DNA of 64,000 nucleotides from positions 1,178,001-1,242,000 of the forward strand of contig NZ_JXQC01000003.1 of the NCBI RefSeq assembly GCF_001305965.1, written 5' to 3'. Shown here one piece after another: positions 11,954 to 20,890 of the stretch. Origin of the DNA: Erythrobacter sp. SG61-1L. GTDB taxonomy: Bacteria > Pseudomonadota > Alphaproteobacteria > Sphingomonadales > Sphingomonadaceae. Every line of letters starts with the position of its first letter. Position 1 is the stretch's first letter. The position numbers and the translations under genes were made by a program. The notes below the pieces were generated by a model. The model made no database searches and had not been told where the DNA came from. It worked only from the letters and a program-made list of their open reading frames with translations.

Positions 11954-12988
11954 TTATCGCGCAGGAAACAGCAGGCTGGAATCGCCATAGCTGTAGAAGC
12001 GATAGCCATGCGCAATCGCGTGGGCATAGACCGCCTGCATCCGCTCCAGCCCCATCAGCGCGCTGACCAGCATGAACAGGGTCGATTTCGGCAAGTGAAA
12101 GTTGGTCATCAGCCCGTCGATCGCCTTGAAGCGATAGCCCGGCGTGATGAAGATCGCCGTATCGCCTTCGAACGGGCGGACGATGCCATCATCCCCGGTC
12201 GCGCTTTCCAGCAAGCGTAACGACGTGGTGCCCACGGCGACAATCCGCCCACCGGCCGCACGGGCCGCATTGAGCCGATCAGCCGTTTCGGCGTCGATCC
12301 GACCCCATTCGGCGTGCATCCTGTGCTCGTCGGTGTCGTCGGCCTTGACCGGCAGGAAGGTTCCTGCGCCGACATGGAGCGTCAGCGTCTCACGCTTTAC
12401 GCCCGCCTTATCCAGTGCCCCGATCAGGTCGGGTGTGAAATGCAGCGCGGCCGTGGGGGCGGCAACGGCGCCGTCCTTTTGAGCGAACATGGTCTGATAA
12501 TCGCGCCGGTCCGCCTCGTCTGTCGGGCGCTTTCCGGCGATATAGGGCGGCAGAGGCATCTGCCCTGCCCGTTCGAGCAAGACTTCTACCGGTTCTTCGC
12601 CGGCGAAAAACAGCGTCCAACTTCCATCCTCGTGCCGCTCTTCGGCCTGCGCGGTCACTCCATTTGCGAATTCAATGATATCGCCCTGCTTCAGGCGCTT
12701 GGCATTACGGACGAATGCCTGCCACCGGCGCAAATCGATCCGCTTGTGCAGGGTCGCGCCAATCTTCGCTTCACCGCGGCGCCCTTCAAGCTGCGCGGGA
12801 ATGACGCGGGTATCGTTGAACACCAACACATCGCCCGCGCGCAGCAGGCTGGGCAGGTCGCTGACGATCCGGTCTTCCAGCGGAGCTGCGCCATCGGCCA
12901 GCAACAGGCGCGCGGAATCGCGCGGACGCGCTGGGCGCAACGCAATCAGTTCAGGCGGAAGCTCGAAATCAAACAGGTCAACACGCAT
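11954..12988 (-). CDS. queA: S-adenosylmethionine:tRNA ribosyltransferase-isomerase
   Basis: Transfers and isomerises the ribose of SAM to preQ1-tRNA, making epoxyqueuosine. The 344 residues begin [16 protein letters not shown] and contain [36 protein letters not shown] and the C-terminal [13 protein letters not shown], all QueA hallmarks. It is the last gene of the minus-strand run xseB-ispA-coaD-cyclophilin-queA, 40 bases after the cyclophilin gene, and converges with the GGDEF-EAL gene across 27 bases. Its partner tgt lies further along the same strand. Confidence 0.96.
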   Translation of the reverse strand: MRVDLFDFELPPELIALRPARPRDSARLLLADGAAPLEDRIVSDLPSLLRAGDVLVFNDTRVIPAQLEGRRGEAKIGATLHKRIDLRRWQAFVRNAKRLKQGDIIEFANGVTAQAEERHEDGSWTLFFAGEEPVEVLLERAGQMPLPPYIAGKRPTDEADRRDYQTMFAQKDGAVAAPTAALHFTPDLIGALDKAGVKRETLTLHVGAGTFLPVKADDTDEHRMHAEWGRIDAETADRLNAARAAGGRIVAVGTTSLRLLESATGDDGIVRPFEGDTAIFITPGYRFKAIDGLMTNFHLPKSTLFMLVSALMGLERMQAVYAHAIAHGYRFYSYGDSSLLFPAR

Positions 12989-13028
12989 GGCGCGCGTTTA
13001 GGCGGGCAAAACCATGAGGGGAAGCGCC

Positions 13029-13724
13029 TTACTGCGCCTCTTCCGAACCGGCCGCCGCATTCAGCATGTCGGCCGTGATCAGCTGTTCCTGTGCAGGCTG
13101 TGCAATCACGGGCGGGGCCTTGCGGTCCGAACCGATGGAAGCCTGCACGATCCGAGTGGGGTTGGCGGGCGGTTCGCCACGCTGAATCTCGTCCACTGCA
13201 TCCATTCCCGCGATCACGCGGCCGAAATTGGTATATTTCCGGTCCAGCCCGAGGCGCGGATAGAACACGATGAAGAACTGGCTGTTCGCACTGTCTTCGC
13301 CCTGGGCACGCGCCATCGAAACGGTGCCGCGCACATGCGGCATCGGGTTGAATTCCTGCTTCAGGTCAGGAAGTTCCGATCCGCCCTGCCCGGTGCCGGT
13401 AGGGTCGCCCGTCTGTGCCATGAACCCGTCGATCACGCGGTGGAAGATGATCCCGTCGTAGAATCCCTGCCGGGTGAGCGTCTTGATCCGCTCGATATGT
13501 TCAGGCGCCCAGCTGGGCATCAGGCGAATGGTGACGCGCTTGCCGTTCGACAGATCGAGATACAGGAGATTATCCAGATCTTCCTGCGCGTTGAAATTCA
13601 CCGGCATGAAAATGCGCGGAGCCGCTGCGGGCGCAGCGTCGGCTGCAGCTTCTTCGGCCGCAACAAAGGACGGCGTACCGGCAAGGACGATGGCGAGCGC
13701 CGCGGCAGTCAGGCGTTTGATCAT
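13029..13724 (-). CDS. Exported cyclophilin-type peptidyl-prolyl isomerase
   Basis: Prolyl isomerase acting on folding proteins in the periplasm. The 231 residues open with a signal peptide (MIKRLTAAALAIVLAG, cleavage near SFVAAEE). The cyclophilin fold follows: GFYDGIIFHRVIDGFMAQTGDPTG carries the catalytic arginine and phenylalanine, then NSQFFIVFYPRLGLD and YTNFGRVIAGMD. A C-terminal extension of about 40 residues is Ala/Gln-rich. It lies between coaD (96-base gap) and queA (40-base gap). Confidence 0.92.
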   Translation of the reverse strand: MIKRLTAAALAIVLAGTPSFVAAEEAAADAAPAAAPRIFMPVNFNAQEDLDNLLYLDLSNGKRVTIRLMPSWAPEHIERIKTLTRQGFYDGIIFHRVIDGFMAQTGDPTGTGQGGSELPDLKQEFNPMPHVRGTVSMARAQGEDSANSQFFIVFYPRLGLDRKYTNFGRVIAGMDAVDEIQRGEPPANPTRIVQASIGSDRKAPPVIAQPAQEQLITADMLNAAAGSEEAQ

Positions 13725-13820
13725 GGAAGCTTACTGTTCTCTCGGAGCACTCTCTTCCCGCGCGGTGTAGCGGCGAAGGACTGTCGGTTCAATGAACGAT
13801 GGCACCTGCACCCAAATGGG

Positions 13821-14333
13821 TCAAAAGTCACCCCTGCGGCCCAGTTCCTCCACGCGGGAGACAACTTCCTCGCACACTGCCGGGCTGACGAAGCGAGAAA
13901 TATCGCCGCCGAACAGCGCGATTTCCTTCACGAGACGCGACGCGATGGGCTGAAGGCTGACATCGGCCATCAGGAACAGTGTCTCGATATTCGGATTGAG
14001 CTGCTGGTTCATACCGGCCATCTGGAACTCATATTCGAAGTCCGCCACGGCGCGCAGGCCGCGAATGATGACCGAGGCATTCTGGCTTTCGGCAAATTTC
14101 ATCAGCAGCGCGTTGAATCCAACCACTTCGACATTGCCAAGCCCCAGCGCATCGACTTCGCGCCGGACCATGGCCATGCGCTCGTCCGGCGAGAACATCG
14201 GGTCTTTGGCAAGATTGGTGGTCACGCCGATAATCAGCCGGTCGACCAGCTTCGCACCGCGCCGGATGATGTCCGTATGGCCCAGCGTGATCGGGTCGAA
14301 CGTACCCGGATAGATGCCGATGCGCTCTGTCAC
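13821..14333 (-). CDS. coaD: Phosphopantetheine adenylyltransferase
   Basis: Fourth step of CoA synthesis, joining ATP and 4'-phosphopantetheine. The 170 residues show the nucleotidyltransferase site PGTFDPITLGHTDII and the later motif LMADVSLQPIASRLVKE. The start is GTG 14333, directly adjacent to the ispA stop at 14334, so translation is probably coupled. panB, at the start of the same pathway, is 42 kb away in this window. Confidence 0.96.
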   Translation of the reverse strand: MTERIGIYPGTFDPITLGHTDIIRRGAKLVDRLIIGVTTNLAKDPMFSPDERMAMVRREVDALGLGNVEVVGFNALLMKFAESQNASVIIRGLRAVADFEYEFQMAGMNQQLNPNIETLFLMADVSLQPIASRLVKEIALFGGDISRFVSPAVCEEVVSRVEELGRRGDF

Positions 14334-15242
14334 TCAGCGATCCCTCTCGACAATGAAGCGCGCGATGGCCCGCAGCAGATCCGCTTCCTTGCCATGCCCG
14401 GCAAGATGGCCGATTGCCTGATCGACCAGCGCATGGGCCTGATCGCGCGCGCGTTCGGGGCCGAGCAGAGAGACAAAGGTCTGCTTGCCCTGTGCATCGT
14501 CCTTGCGCAGTGCCTTGCCGGCCTTTTCAGGATCGCCCTCATGGTCGAGCAGATCGTCCACGATCTGGAATGCCAGGCCGATGTCGCGGGCGTAATTGCG
14601 CAAATGCGCCCTGCCCTCATGCGGCACCCGGCCGAGAATCGCGCCCATTTCCACTGCCGCACCCAGAAGTGCGCCGGTCTTCAGCTGTTGCAGGCGCGTG
14701 ATCGTATGAAGGTCGAAAGTCTCGGTCTCGGCAGCCATGTCCATCATCTGGCCGCCTGCCATGCCATCGTGCCCACTGGCCCGCGCGAGCGTGACCACCA
14801 GTTCGGCACGCATGAAGGGATCGCCGCTCATGCGCGGGTCCGACAGGATTTCGAATGCCAGAGCATGAAGCGAATCCCCGGCAAGCACTGCCGTCGCCTC
14901 GTCGAACTTCTTGTGGAGGGTCGGCTTGCCGTGGCGCAAATCGTCATTGTCCATGCAGGGCAGATCGTCATGGATCAGCGAATAGACATGGATTGCCTCG
15001 ATCGCGGCGCCCGCCCGCACCGCCTGCGCCCGGTCGACGCCATATAGGTCCGCTGTAGCAGCCAGCAACAGCGGACGAAGCCGCTTGCCGCCACCGATCG
15101 TGGCATAGCGCATGGCTTCCACAAGCCGCCGCCGCGCATCTTCAGGCAAGGGCAGCAGATCGTCGAACGCCTTGTCTATATCGATGGCGATCCGTTCAAG
15201 CCCGCGTGCAAGCACGCCGTCCTCCAAGCCGGAGATCGCCAT
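14334..15242 (-). CDS. ispA: Farnesyl diphosphate synthase (polyprenyl synthetase)
   Basis: Condenses IPP with DMAPP/GPP to short-chain prenyl diphosphates for carotenoids, quinones and undecaprenyl lipids. The 302 residues have GGGKRLRPLL, the first aspartate-rich motif DDLPCMDND, GDSLHALAFE, and the second motif FQIVDDLLD. Length and motif spacing fit bacterial FPP synthase of the IspA type rather than long-chain octaprenyl synthases. It starts three bases after xseB, the classic xseB-ispA pairing. Confidence 0.93.
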   Translation of the reverse strand: MAISGLEDGVLARGLERIAIDIDKAFDDLLPLPEDARRRLVEAMRYATIGGGKRLRPLLLAATADLYGVDRAQAVRAGAAIEAIHVYSLIHDDLPCMDNDDLRHGKPTLHKKFDEATAVLAGDSLHALAFEILSDPRMSGDPFMRAELVVTLARASGHDGMAGGQMMDMAAETETFDLHTITRLQQLKTGALLGAAVEMGAILGRVPHEGRAHLRNYARDIGLAFQIVDDLLDHEGDPEKAGKALRKDDAQGKQTFVSLLGPERARDQAHALVDQAIGHLAGHGKEADLLRAIARFIVERDR

Positions 15243-15245
15243 GGC

Positions 15246-15503
15246 TCAGGCGCCCCTGTCGGGATCGAGCGGCACTGTGCCCGAAGGCTTGCCGTCCGGC
15301 CCGGCCACGATCTTCTCGATCCGGGCCTGCGCCGCATCGAGGCGGGCCTGGCAATGCATGCGCAATGCCTCCCCCCGCTCATAGAGCGTGATCGATTCGT
15401 CGAGCGGCACTTCACCGCTTTCGAGCTTCCTCACGACCTCTTCAAGCGCACGCAGCGCGTCTTCGAAGGTCATTCCCGCGATAGTGTCTGAGCTTTCCGC
15501 CAT
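15246..15503 (-). CDS. xseB: Exodeoxyribonuclease VII small subunit
   Basis: Small subunit of the single-strand exonuclease XseAB. The frame extends to 15722, but ATG 15503 (MAESSDTIAG) gives 85 residues, the family size. The core FEDALRALEEVVRKLESGEV with the following LDESITLYERGEAL is diagnostic. It leads the minus-strand operon with ispA three bases downstream; the large subunit xseA is not in the window. It is divergent from purL across 97 bases, with no riboswitch visible between them. Confidence 0.92.
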   Translation of the reverse strand: MAESSDTIAGMTFEDALRALEEVVRKLESGEVPLDESITLYERGEALRMHCQARLDAAQARIEKIVAGPDGKPSGTVPLDPDRGA

Positions 15504-15600
15504 GTTGGGCGAGCAATGACGGGGACAAGCCGCACGGTCAAGCGCGCCAAGTGGCTTCAAGGGCTGGCGCAGGGCGATAGGCGGCGCTAAGGGCGGCTCC

Positions 15601-17760
15601 ATGTCCCAGATCACTCCCGAAATCGTGGCCGAACACGGCCTGAGCAAAGACGAATACGCCATCATCCTCGACAGGCTGGGCCGCGAGCCCAATCTGGTGG
15701 AGCTTGGCATCTTCTCGGTCATGTGGTCGGAGCATTGCTCCTACAAATCCTCGCGCCTGCACCTGAAGAAGCTGCCGACGCAGGCCCCGTGGGTGATCCA
15801 GGGCCCGGGTGAAAATGCCGGCGTGATCGACATCGGCGACGGGCAGGCAGCCATCTTCAAGATGGAGAGCCACAACCACCCCAGCTATATCGAGCCTTAT
15901 CAGGGCGCGGCCACCGGCGTTGGCGGCATTCTGCGCGACGTATTCACCATGGGCGCCCGCCCGGTGGCGAATATGAACGCGCTGCGCTTCGGCCGGCCGG
16001 ACCATCCCAAGATGAAGCACCTCGTCTCCGGCGTGGTCGCGGGCATCGGCGGCTATGGCAATTGCGTGGGCGTGCCCACCGTCGGCGGCGAAACCAATTT
16101 CCACCCGGCCTATGACGGCAACATCCTGGTCAATGCGATGACCGTGGGCGTCGCCGATACGGACAAGATCTTCTATTGCGCCGCAACGGGCGTGGGTAAC
16201 CCCATTGTCTATGTCGGCTCCAAGACCGGACGCGACGGCATCCACGGCGCGACCATGGCCAGCGCCGACTTCGGTGAAAACTCCGAAGAGAAGCGCCCCA
16301 CCGTGCAGGTTGGCGATCCCTTCACCGAAAAGCTGCTGATCGAAGCCTGCCTCGAACTCATGTCCACTGACGCCATCGTGGCCATTCAGGACATGGGCGC
16401 CGCCGGCCTCACTTCCTCCTCGGTGGAAATGGCCAGCAAGGGCGGCGCGGGCATCCGGCTGAACATGAACAATGTGCCCTGCCGCGAAGAAGGCATGACG
16501 CCTTATGAAATGATGCTGAGCGAAAGCCAGGAGCGCATGCTCATGGTGCTCAAGCCCGGCAAGGAACCGATGGCCGAAGCCATTTTTCGCAAGTGGGAAC
16601 TGGATTTCGCGGTGATCGGCGAAGTGACCGATACTGGCCACATGGTGCTGGAATTCAACGGCGAAGTGGTATGCGACATTCCGCTCGGCCCGCTGGCCGA
16701 CGATGCGCCGGAATATGACCGCCCTTCCCTCAGCCGCGAGGATTATCAGGCCTGGGCCAAGCGCGGCGAAGTGGGCGATCTGCCCGCCAGCACCGATCTG
16801 GGCGCCGATCTGCTCAAGCTGATGGGCAGCGCCGATCTCGCCTCGCGCGCGTGGATCTGGCAGCAGTATGACAGCCAGGTCGGCGGCGACACGCTACAGC
16901 TTTCGGGCGGCGACGCGGCTGTGGTTCGCGTGCATGGCACGCATAAGGCGTTGGCGATCAGCACGGACTGCACCCCGCGTTATTGCTATGCCGATCCCTA
17001 TGAGGGCGGCAAGCAGGCCATTGCCGAAGCCTATCGCAACATCAGCGCCGTTGGCGGCACGCCGCTGGCCGTGACCAACTGCCTCAACTTCGCCAATCCG
17101 GAACGCCCGGAAATCATGGCGCAGTTCACCGGCTGCCTCGAAGGCATGGGCGATGCCTGCCGCGCGCTCGATTTCCCGATCGTGAGCGGCAATGTCTCGC
17201 TCTACAACGAATCCAAGGCGACCGGCGGCGGCAGCGCGATCCTGCCCACCCCCGCCATTGGCGGCGTTGGCCTGCTGGACGATTATTCGAAGATGGCCAC
17301 TATCGCCTTCAAGAAGGAAGGCGATGCGATCTGGCTGATCGGCGGCGAAACCGGCCATCTGGGCCAGTCGCTATGGCTGCGCGAGATGCAGGGCCGCGAA
17401 GCGGGTGCTCCTCCGCCGGTCGATCTGGCTGCAGAACGTAAATATGGCGACGAAGTCCGCGCGCTGGTGAAGGCTCAGGCCGTTACTGCCGTTCACGACA
17501 TTTCCGATGGCGGCCTGCTGGTTGCCATCGCGGAAATGGCGCTGGCTGGCGACTTCGGCGCTCAGCTGGACGTGGAACTGACCGCAGCCAGCGCCTTTGG
17601 CGAAGATCAGGGCCGCTATGTCGTGACCGCGCCTGCAGGCGTGGAAATCCCGGGCGCCCAGCGCCTAGGCACAGTTGGCGGCAACGCTGTGGCAGGCGTT
17701 TCGCTGGCCGATCTGCGCGCGGCCAATGAAAGCTTCTTCAAGGACTGGATGGAAGGCTGA
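15601..17760 (+). CDS. purL: Phosphoribosylformylglycinamidine synthase subunit PurL
   Basis: ATP-dependent amidotransferase subunit of de novo purine synthesis, working with PurQ and PurS, which are not in this window. At 719 residues it is the small, separate PurL form, not the fused 1300-residue enzyme. Seen: [14 protein letters not shown] near the N-terminus with the catalytic histidine, [30 protein letters not shown]-type segment ([13 protein letters not shown]), and in the second half [12 protein letters not shown] and [18 protein letters not shown]. The ATG at 15601 has no better upstream alternative. Confidence 0.97.
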   Translation: MSQITPEIVAEHGLSKDEYAIILDRLGREPNLVELGIFSVMWSEHCSYKSSRLHLKKLPTQAPWVIQGPGENAGVIDIGDGQAAIFKMESHNHPSYIEPYQGAATGVGGILRDVFTMGARPVANMNALRFGRPDHPKMKHLVSGVVAGIGGYGNCVGVPTVGGETNFHPAYDGNILVNAMTVGVADTDKIFYCAATGVGNPIVYVGSKTGRDGIHGATMASADFGENSEEKRPTVQVGDPFTEKLLIEACLELMSTDAIVAIQDMGAAGLTSSSVEMASKGGAGIRLNMNNVPCREEGMTPYEMMLSESQERMLMVLKPGKEPMAEAIFRKWELDFAVIGEVTDTGHMVLEFNGEVVCDIPLGPLADDAPEYDRPSLSREDYQAWAKRGEVGDLPASTDLGADLLKLMGSADLASRAWIWQQYDSQVGGDTLQLSGGDAAVVRVHGTHKALAISTDCTPRYCYADPYEGGKQAIAEAYRNISAVGGTPLAVTNCLNFANPERPEIMAQFTGCLEGMGDACRALDFPIVSGNVSLYNESKATGGGSAILPTPAIGGVGLLDDYSKMATIAFKKEGDAIWLIGGETGHLGQSLWLREMQGREAGAPPPVDLAAERKYGDEVRALVKAQAVTAVHDISDGGLLVAIAEMALAGDFGAQLDVELTAASAFGEDQGRYVVTAPAGVEIPGAQRLGTVGGNAVAGVSLADLRAANESFFKDWMEG

Positions 17761-17767
17761 CGAACAT

Positions 17768-17813
17768 CCCGGCCTGACAGCCGGGAGCAGCCTTCAGGCC
17801 GCCTGTGGCCTGA
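17768..17813. terminator. Paired hairpins between convergent purL and coq4-like gene
   Basis: Two perfect short stems lie side by side: cccggc/gccggg (17768-17773 with 17780-17785) and tcaggcc/ggcctga (17794-17800 with 17807-17813). The second covers the stop codon of the minus-strand gene. Neither has a T run, so intrinsic termination is uncertain; the position between convergent genes suggests a role in stopping or protecting both transcripts. Confidence 0.4.
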
Positions 17814-18660
17814 GCACCTGATAGGGATCAACGCCCGCCTTCTGCCAGATGCGATGGCATTCACGGTAATAGGCGGGCGGTGCGATGTTCAGCGTCGCGC
17901 GAACCTGCTCAAGCGGAAGCGGCAGCCATTCCCGCACGGCCAGTTCCGCCACCCGTGGGCAGGCCTTGCCCAGTTTTTGCGCCTCGCGCACCGCGCGATA
18001 GACCGGCGAGGATGGCGCCCGCTTCGCAATTTCGTGCGCGCCGGCATAAGCGATCAGCAAATGGGCAGGCGCGGGCTGCTGGCTATAGGTGAAGGCCAGC
18101 ACGCATTGCTCGCCCAAGGCATCGCGCCCATAGCCGGTAAGGACATGCAGCAAATCATGCGTGTCGCGCAGGCGATTCAGATACAGCGCCATCTGGTCGC
18201 GATAATCGGGCCGATCCGCCATGAAGCGATCGAATTCGTCCACCAAGCCCTGCGCCGTCAGGCCTTCGCTCTCCATGAAATCGCAATAGGCATGGGCAAG
18301 GCTGCCCGCAGGCATTGCGCGCAATGCCGCATGATCATCGAGAATCCCGACCAGCGAAGGCTCGCTCGCCATGATCGCCCTGCCCCGTTCCCCAGAAAGG
18401 AACTGGCGCGCGGCGGCGGGTAAGCCCTTCCACGGCAGAGATTCGAAAATGCGGAAGACCTCGGAAGTGTCTTCCTTGTTCTTCACCAGCTGCCGGAAGT
18501 GATGCCACGCCTTGAGCGGGCGGTACCCTATTTGCGGGCGACGTGGATCGGACAGGGGCAACGCGGCAGACGAGACGGTCCCGCCGCTACAGTTGGAGGC
18601 GGCTGGGATGTCTCCGTCGGCCCCCGATTCGAAGCCGGGCGAGTGTGCCGTAGCGTCCAT
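17794..18660 (-). CDS. Coq4-family ubiquinone biosynthesis protein
   Basis: A 288-residue protein resembling eukaryotic Coq4, which organises the ubiquinone-synthesis complex. The zinc-type motif HDxxH-x11-E is perfect: H168, D169, H172 and E184 in DTHDLLHVLTGYGRDALGEQ. The first 40 residues look disordered, and recognisable Coq4 sequence starts around RPQIGYRPLKAWHHF. No other coq/ubi gene is in the window. It precedes serB's stop by 49 bases and both are on the minus strand. Recent work assigns some Coq4 relatives a decarboxylating-hydroxylation role at ring position C1; whether that applies here is inference. Confidence 0.85.
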   Translation of the reverse strand: MDATAHSPGFESGADGDIPAASNCSGGTVSSAALPLSDPRRPQIGYRPLKAWHHFRQLVKNKEDTSEVFRIFESLPWKGLPAAARQFLSGERGRAIMASEPSLVGILDDHAALRAMPAGSLAHAYCDFMESEGLTAQGLVDEFDRFMADRPDYRDQMALYLNRLRDTHDLLHVLTGYGRDALGEQCVLAFTYSQQPAPAHLLIAYAGAHEIAKRAPSSPVYRAVREAQKLGKACPRVAELAVREWLPLPLEQVRATLNIAPPAYYRECHRIWQKAGVDPYQVLRPQAA

Positions 18661-18709
18661 TCGCCACGGATGACATTTACTTACATCAATGTCAATAATG
18701 TGGCCAAAT

Positions 18710-19591
18710 TCAGCTTACCCATTCGCTTTCTGGAATTCCCAGCAGGCTGAGGATCGAAGTCAGATCGCCGCGATCGATCCAGCCATTGGATGCCGCGCGG
18801 GCCTTGGGCTTGGCCCGATAGGCCACGCCGTAAGTGGCGGCCTCCAGCATCGGGATGTCGTTCGCCCCATCACCGGTGGCCAGCGAGACGGCTTCTTCGC
18901 CCAGTTCCGCCATTTCTTCGAGCAGCACGGCCTTCTTCACGCCGCTATCGGTGATACCGCCGACAAGGCCGCCGGTCAGCACGCCTCCTTCAACCGCCAG
19001 GCGATTGGCCACTACACGCTCGAAGCCCAGCAATTCGGCCACCGGATCGGCAAACTGGTGGAACCCGCCGGTCACCAGCACGGTACGGCAGCCCTTGCTC
19101 TTCAACGTTTCAACCAGCACCCGCGCACCGGGCATCGGCTCGATCCGTGTATCGAGACATTCGAAGATAGCCCCTTCAGAAAGGTCGCGCAGCAGCATCA
19201 CCCGCTCGCGCAGGGCGCTTTCGAAATCGAGTTCGCCCTGCATCGCGCGTTCCGTAATGGCGGCGATCTGGTGCTTGATCCCGGCAAAATCGGCCAGTTC
19301 ATCGATACACTCGGCCTGGATCATGGTGGAATCCATGTCGGACACGAACAGGTTCGGAATGCGGAAATCGGCTTCGGCAACGATCAGGTCCGACGGGCGG
19401 AAATGTTCGTCCAGCACTGCACGAAGGACCACATTGTCACCTTCGGGCAGCGAAAGTTCCAGCGCACCGCCGCAGAAATCCAGCATCTGCGCCAAAGCGA
19501 GGCGCATGCCTTCGCGTTCCAGCGCGACAGTCGCCGCATCGAGACTTGCCGAAAGAGTGGCAGGGTCTGCTATCAGGCGGGCAATGAGCAA
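18710..19591 (-). CDS. serB: Phosphoserine phosphatase
   Basis: HAD-family enzyme that releases serine from phosphoserine, the last step of serine synthesis, feeding GlyA. The nucleophile motif is [10 protein letters not shown], followed by [11 protein letters not shown], then the Ser motif [10 protein letters not shown] and the Mg site [12 protein letters not shown]. An N-terminal domain of about 75 residues precedes the HAD core. The start appears to be TTG 19591 ([10 protein letters not shown] region), because the next in-frame Met is near residue 28. This places the 5' end over the miaA start on the other strand, an 8-base overlap. Confidence 0.93.
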   Translation of the reverse strand: MLIARLIADPATLSASLDAATVALEREGMRLALAQMLDFCGGALELSLPEGDNVVLRAVLDEHFRPSDLIVAEADFRIPNLFVSDMDSTMIQAECIDELADFAGIKHQIAAITERAMQGELDFESALRERVMLLRDLSEGAIFECLDTRIEPMPGARVLVETLKSKGCRTVLVTGGFHQFADPVAELLGFERVVANRLAVEGGVLTGGLVGGITDSGVKKAVLLEEMAELGEEAVSLATGDGANDIPMLEAATYGVAYRAKPKARAASNGWIDRGDLTSILSLLGIPESEWVS

Positions 19592-20543
19592 GGATCAATC
19601 TCCGAATTCGGCCGACCACTTGCCGGCGCTGGCGCTCATTGCAGGGCCGACCGCCAGCGGCAAGAGCGATCTCGCCGTAAGGCTCGCGCTCGCCCTTGGC
19701 GAAAGTGGCCGCAAGGGCGTGGTGGTGAATGCCGATGCCTCGCAGGTCTATGCCGATCTGGCAGTGCTGAGCGCGCGCCCCTCGGCAGAGGAAATGCAAG
19801 GTGTGGAGCATCGCCTGTTCGGCGCCTGGGACGGTGCGACGGCCTGCTCGGCAGCTGACTGGGCCGAGGCAGCGAAACGCGAAATAGCGGCAATTCATGC
19901 CCAAGGCGCTGTTCCGATACTGGTCGGCGGCACCGGCCTCTACATCCGCACTCTGCTGGAGGGCATCGCCCCTGTGCCGGAAATTGACGCGCAAGTGCGG
20001 GAGACAGTTCGCGCCCTGCCGGTGAGCAAGGCCTTTGCCGCATTGCAGGCCGAAGATCCCGAACGCGCCGCCCGGCTCGATGCAGCAGATTCCACTCGTG
20101 TGGCCCGCGCGCTGGAAGTCGTCCGATCCACCGGCAAGCCTCTCTCCTTCTGGCAGGCTCAGAGCGAGGGCGGGATCGCCAGCGAGGTCGATCTTCATGC
20201 AGCCGTCCTGCTGCCTCCGCGCGACGAGCTTTACCGCCGCTGCGACGCCCGGTTTGCAAAGATGCTTCAGAGTGGCGCAGTGGAGGAAGTCGACGCACTG
20301 CTCGCCCGCAATCTCGACCCCGCCCTCCCCGTCATGCGCGCCATTGGCGTACCCGAGATTGCCGCCTTTCTCCGTGGCGAATGGAGCCTTGCGGATGCGC
20401 AATCAAAAGGCTCTCAGGCGACACGAAATTACGTGAAGCGGCAATTCACATGGGCAAAGCACCAGTTTCCGCGAGATTGGCAAAGGTTCGAGTCACACGA
20501 TTTCCAAGCAAAAGGCTATTTTGAAAGATTATTACCCATTTAA
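19584..20543 (+). CDS. miaA: tRNA dimethylallyltransferase
   Basis: Adds the isopentenyl group to A37 of tRNAs reading UNN codons, using DMAPP. The frame is open much further upstream, but ATG 19584 ([11 protein letters not shown]) gives 319 residues, the normal length, starting 13 residues before the P-loop [13 protein letters not shown]. Other marks are [27 protein letters not shown], and the C-terminal [10 protein letters not shown]. It is divergent from serB with overlapping 5' ends, so each promoter must lie within the other gene. Confidence 0.95.
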   Translation: MSKDQSPNSADHLPALALIAGPTASGKSDLAVRLALALGESGRKGVVVNADASQVYADLAVLSARPSAEEMQGVEHRLFGAWDGATACSAADWAEAAKREIAAIHAQGAVPILVGGTGLYIRTLLEGIAPVPEIDAQVRETVRALPVSKAFAALQAEDPERAARLDAADSTRVARALEVVRSTGKPLSFWQAQSEGGIASEVDLHAAVLLPPRDELYRRCDARFAKMLQSGAVEEVDALLARNLDPALPVMRAIGVPEIAAFLRGEWSLADAQSKGSQATRNYVKRQFTWAKHQFPRDWQRFESHDFQAKGYFERLLPI

Positions 20544-20546
20544 CCC

Positions 20547-20575
20547 TTGACGCGTTATAAACGATCCCCTAGCTG
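20547..20575 (+). promoter_or_regulatory. Candidate promoter for the ilv leader
   Basis: TTGACG (20547-20552), a 17-base spacer, then TAGCTG (20570-20575). The -35 element is good and the -10 weak, as is common in alphaproteobacteria. It lies four bases after the miaA stop and about 45 bases before the first leader terminator, so a transcript from here would meet both terminators before ilvB. Confidence 0.4.
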
Positions 20576-20621
20576 ACCCATCAAGTTTGGCTCACTGAGC
20601 CATGCAATCGGATGGAGAGGC

Positions 20622-20657
20622 GACCCGGCGCAGCCCACTGCGCCGGGTCGGTTTTTT
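20622..20657 (+). terminator. Intrinsic terminator 1 in the ilvB leader
   Basis: A perfect 12-bp stem, gacccggcgcag (20622-20633) with ctgcgccgggtc (20638-20649), a 4-base loop, then GG and six T (20652-20657). It is followed within 15 bases by a second, nearly identical hairpin. The placement 230 bases before ilvB suggests either the end of miaA transcripts, a small RNA, or attenuation of ilvBNC. Confidence 0.85.
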
Positions 20658-20670
20658 AAAGGAAGACTGG

Positions 20671-20704
20671 CCGGCGCAGCCCACTGTGCCGGGTCGGTTT
20701 TTTT
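20671..20704 (+). terminator. Intrinsic terminator 2 in the ilvB leader, near-copy of terminator 1
   Basis: Stem ccggcgcag (20671-20679) with ctgtgccgg (20684-20692), one G-U pair, the same loop as terminator 1, then seven T (20698-20704). A third related hairpin, ccggcgcagc...gccgg (20718-20743), lacks a T run. The unit therefore appears three times within about 120 bases. The remaining leader up to 20890 holds further small stems (for example ccggac/gtccgg at 20850) but no recognisable gene or leucine/valine-rich peptide. Confidence 0.8.
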
Positions 20705-20890
20705 AAAGAAGGCCTGGCCGGCGCAGCACGTTGCGTAGTGCCGGTCTTCAATTGAAAGGTCAGCCACAGAGGCGAAGAACGCCCGGCCGGTCATTCAGGA
20801 GGAAGCCTCGTCGCGAAATATCGCGCCGGGGTGCGTTCAAGGAGGGGTTCCGGACAGGTCCGGCACCCGAGGAAGAAAAAGGAATTCTAC

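Noticed and set aside
13014-15047. 677-residue plus-strand frame opposite the cyclophilin, coaD and ispA genes
   Set aside because: It is the antisense shadow of three well-identified genes and shows no recognisable family.
15504-15600. Purine riboswitch or operator between xseB and purL
   Set aside because: 97 bases with no conserved aptamer core or clear dyad.
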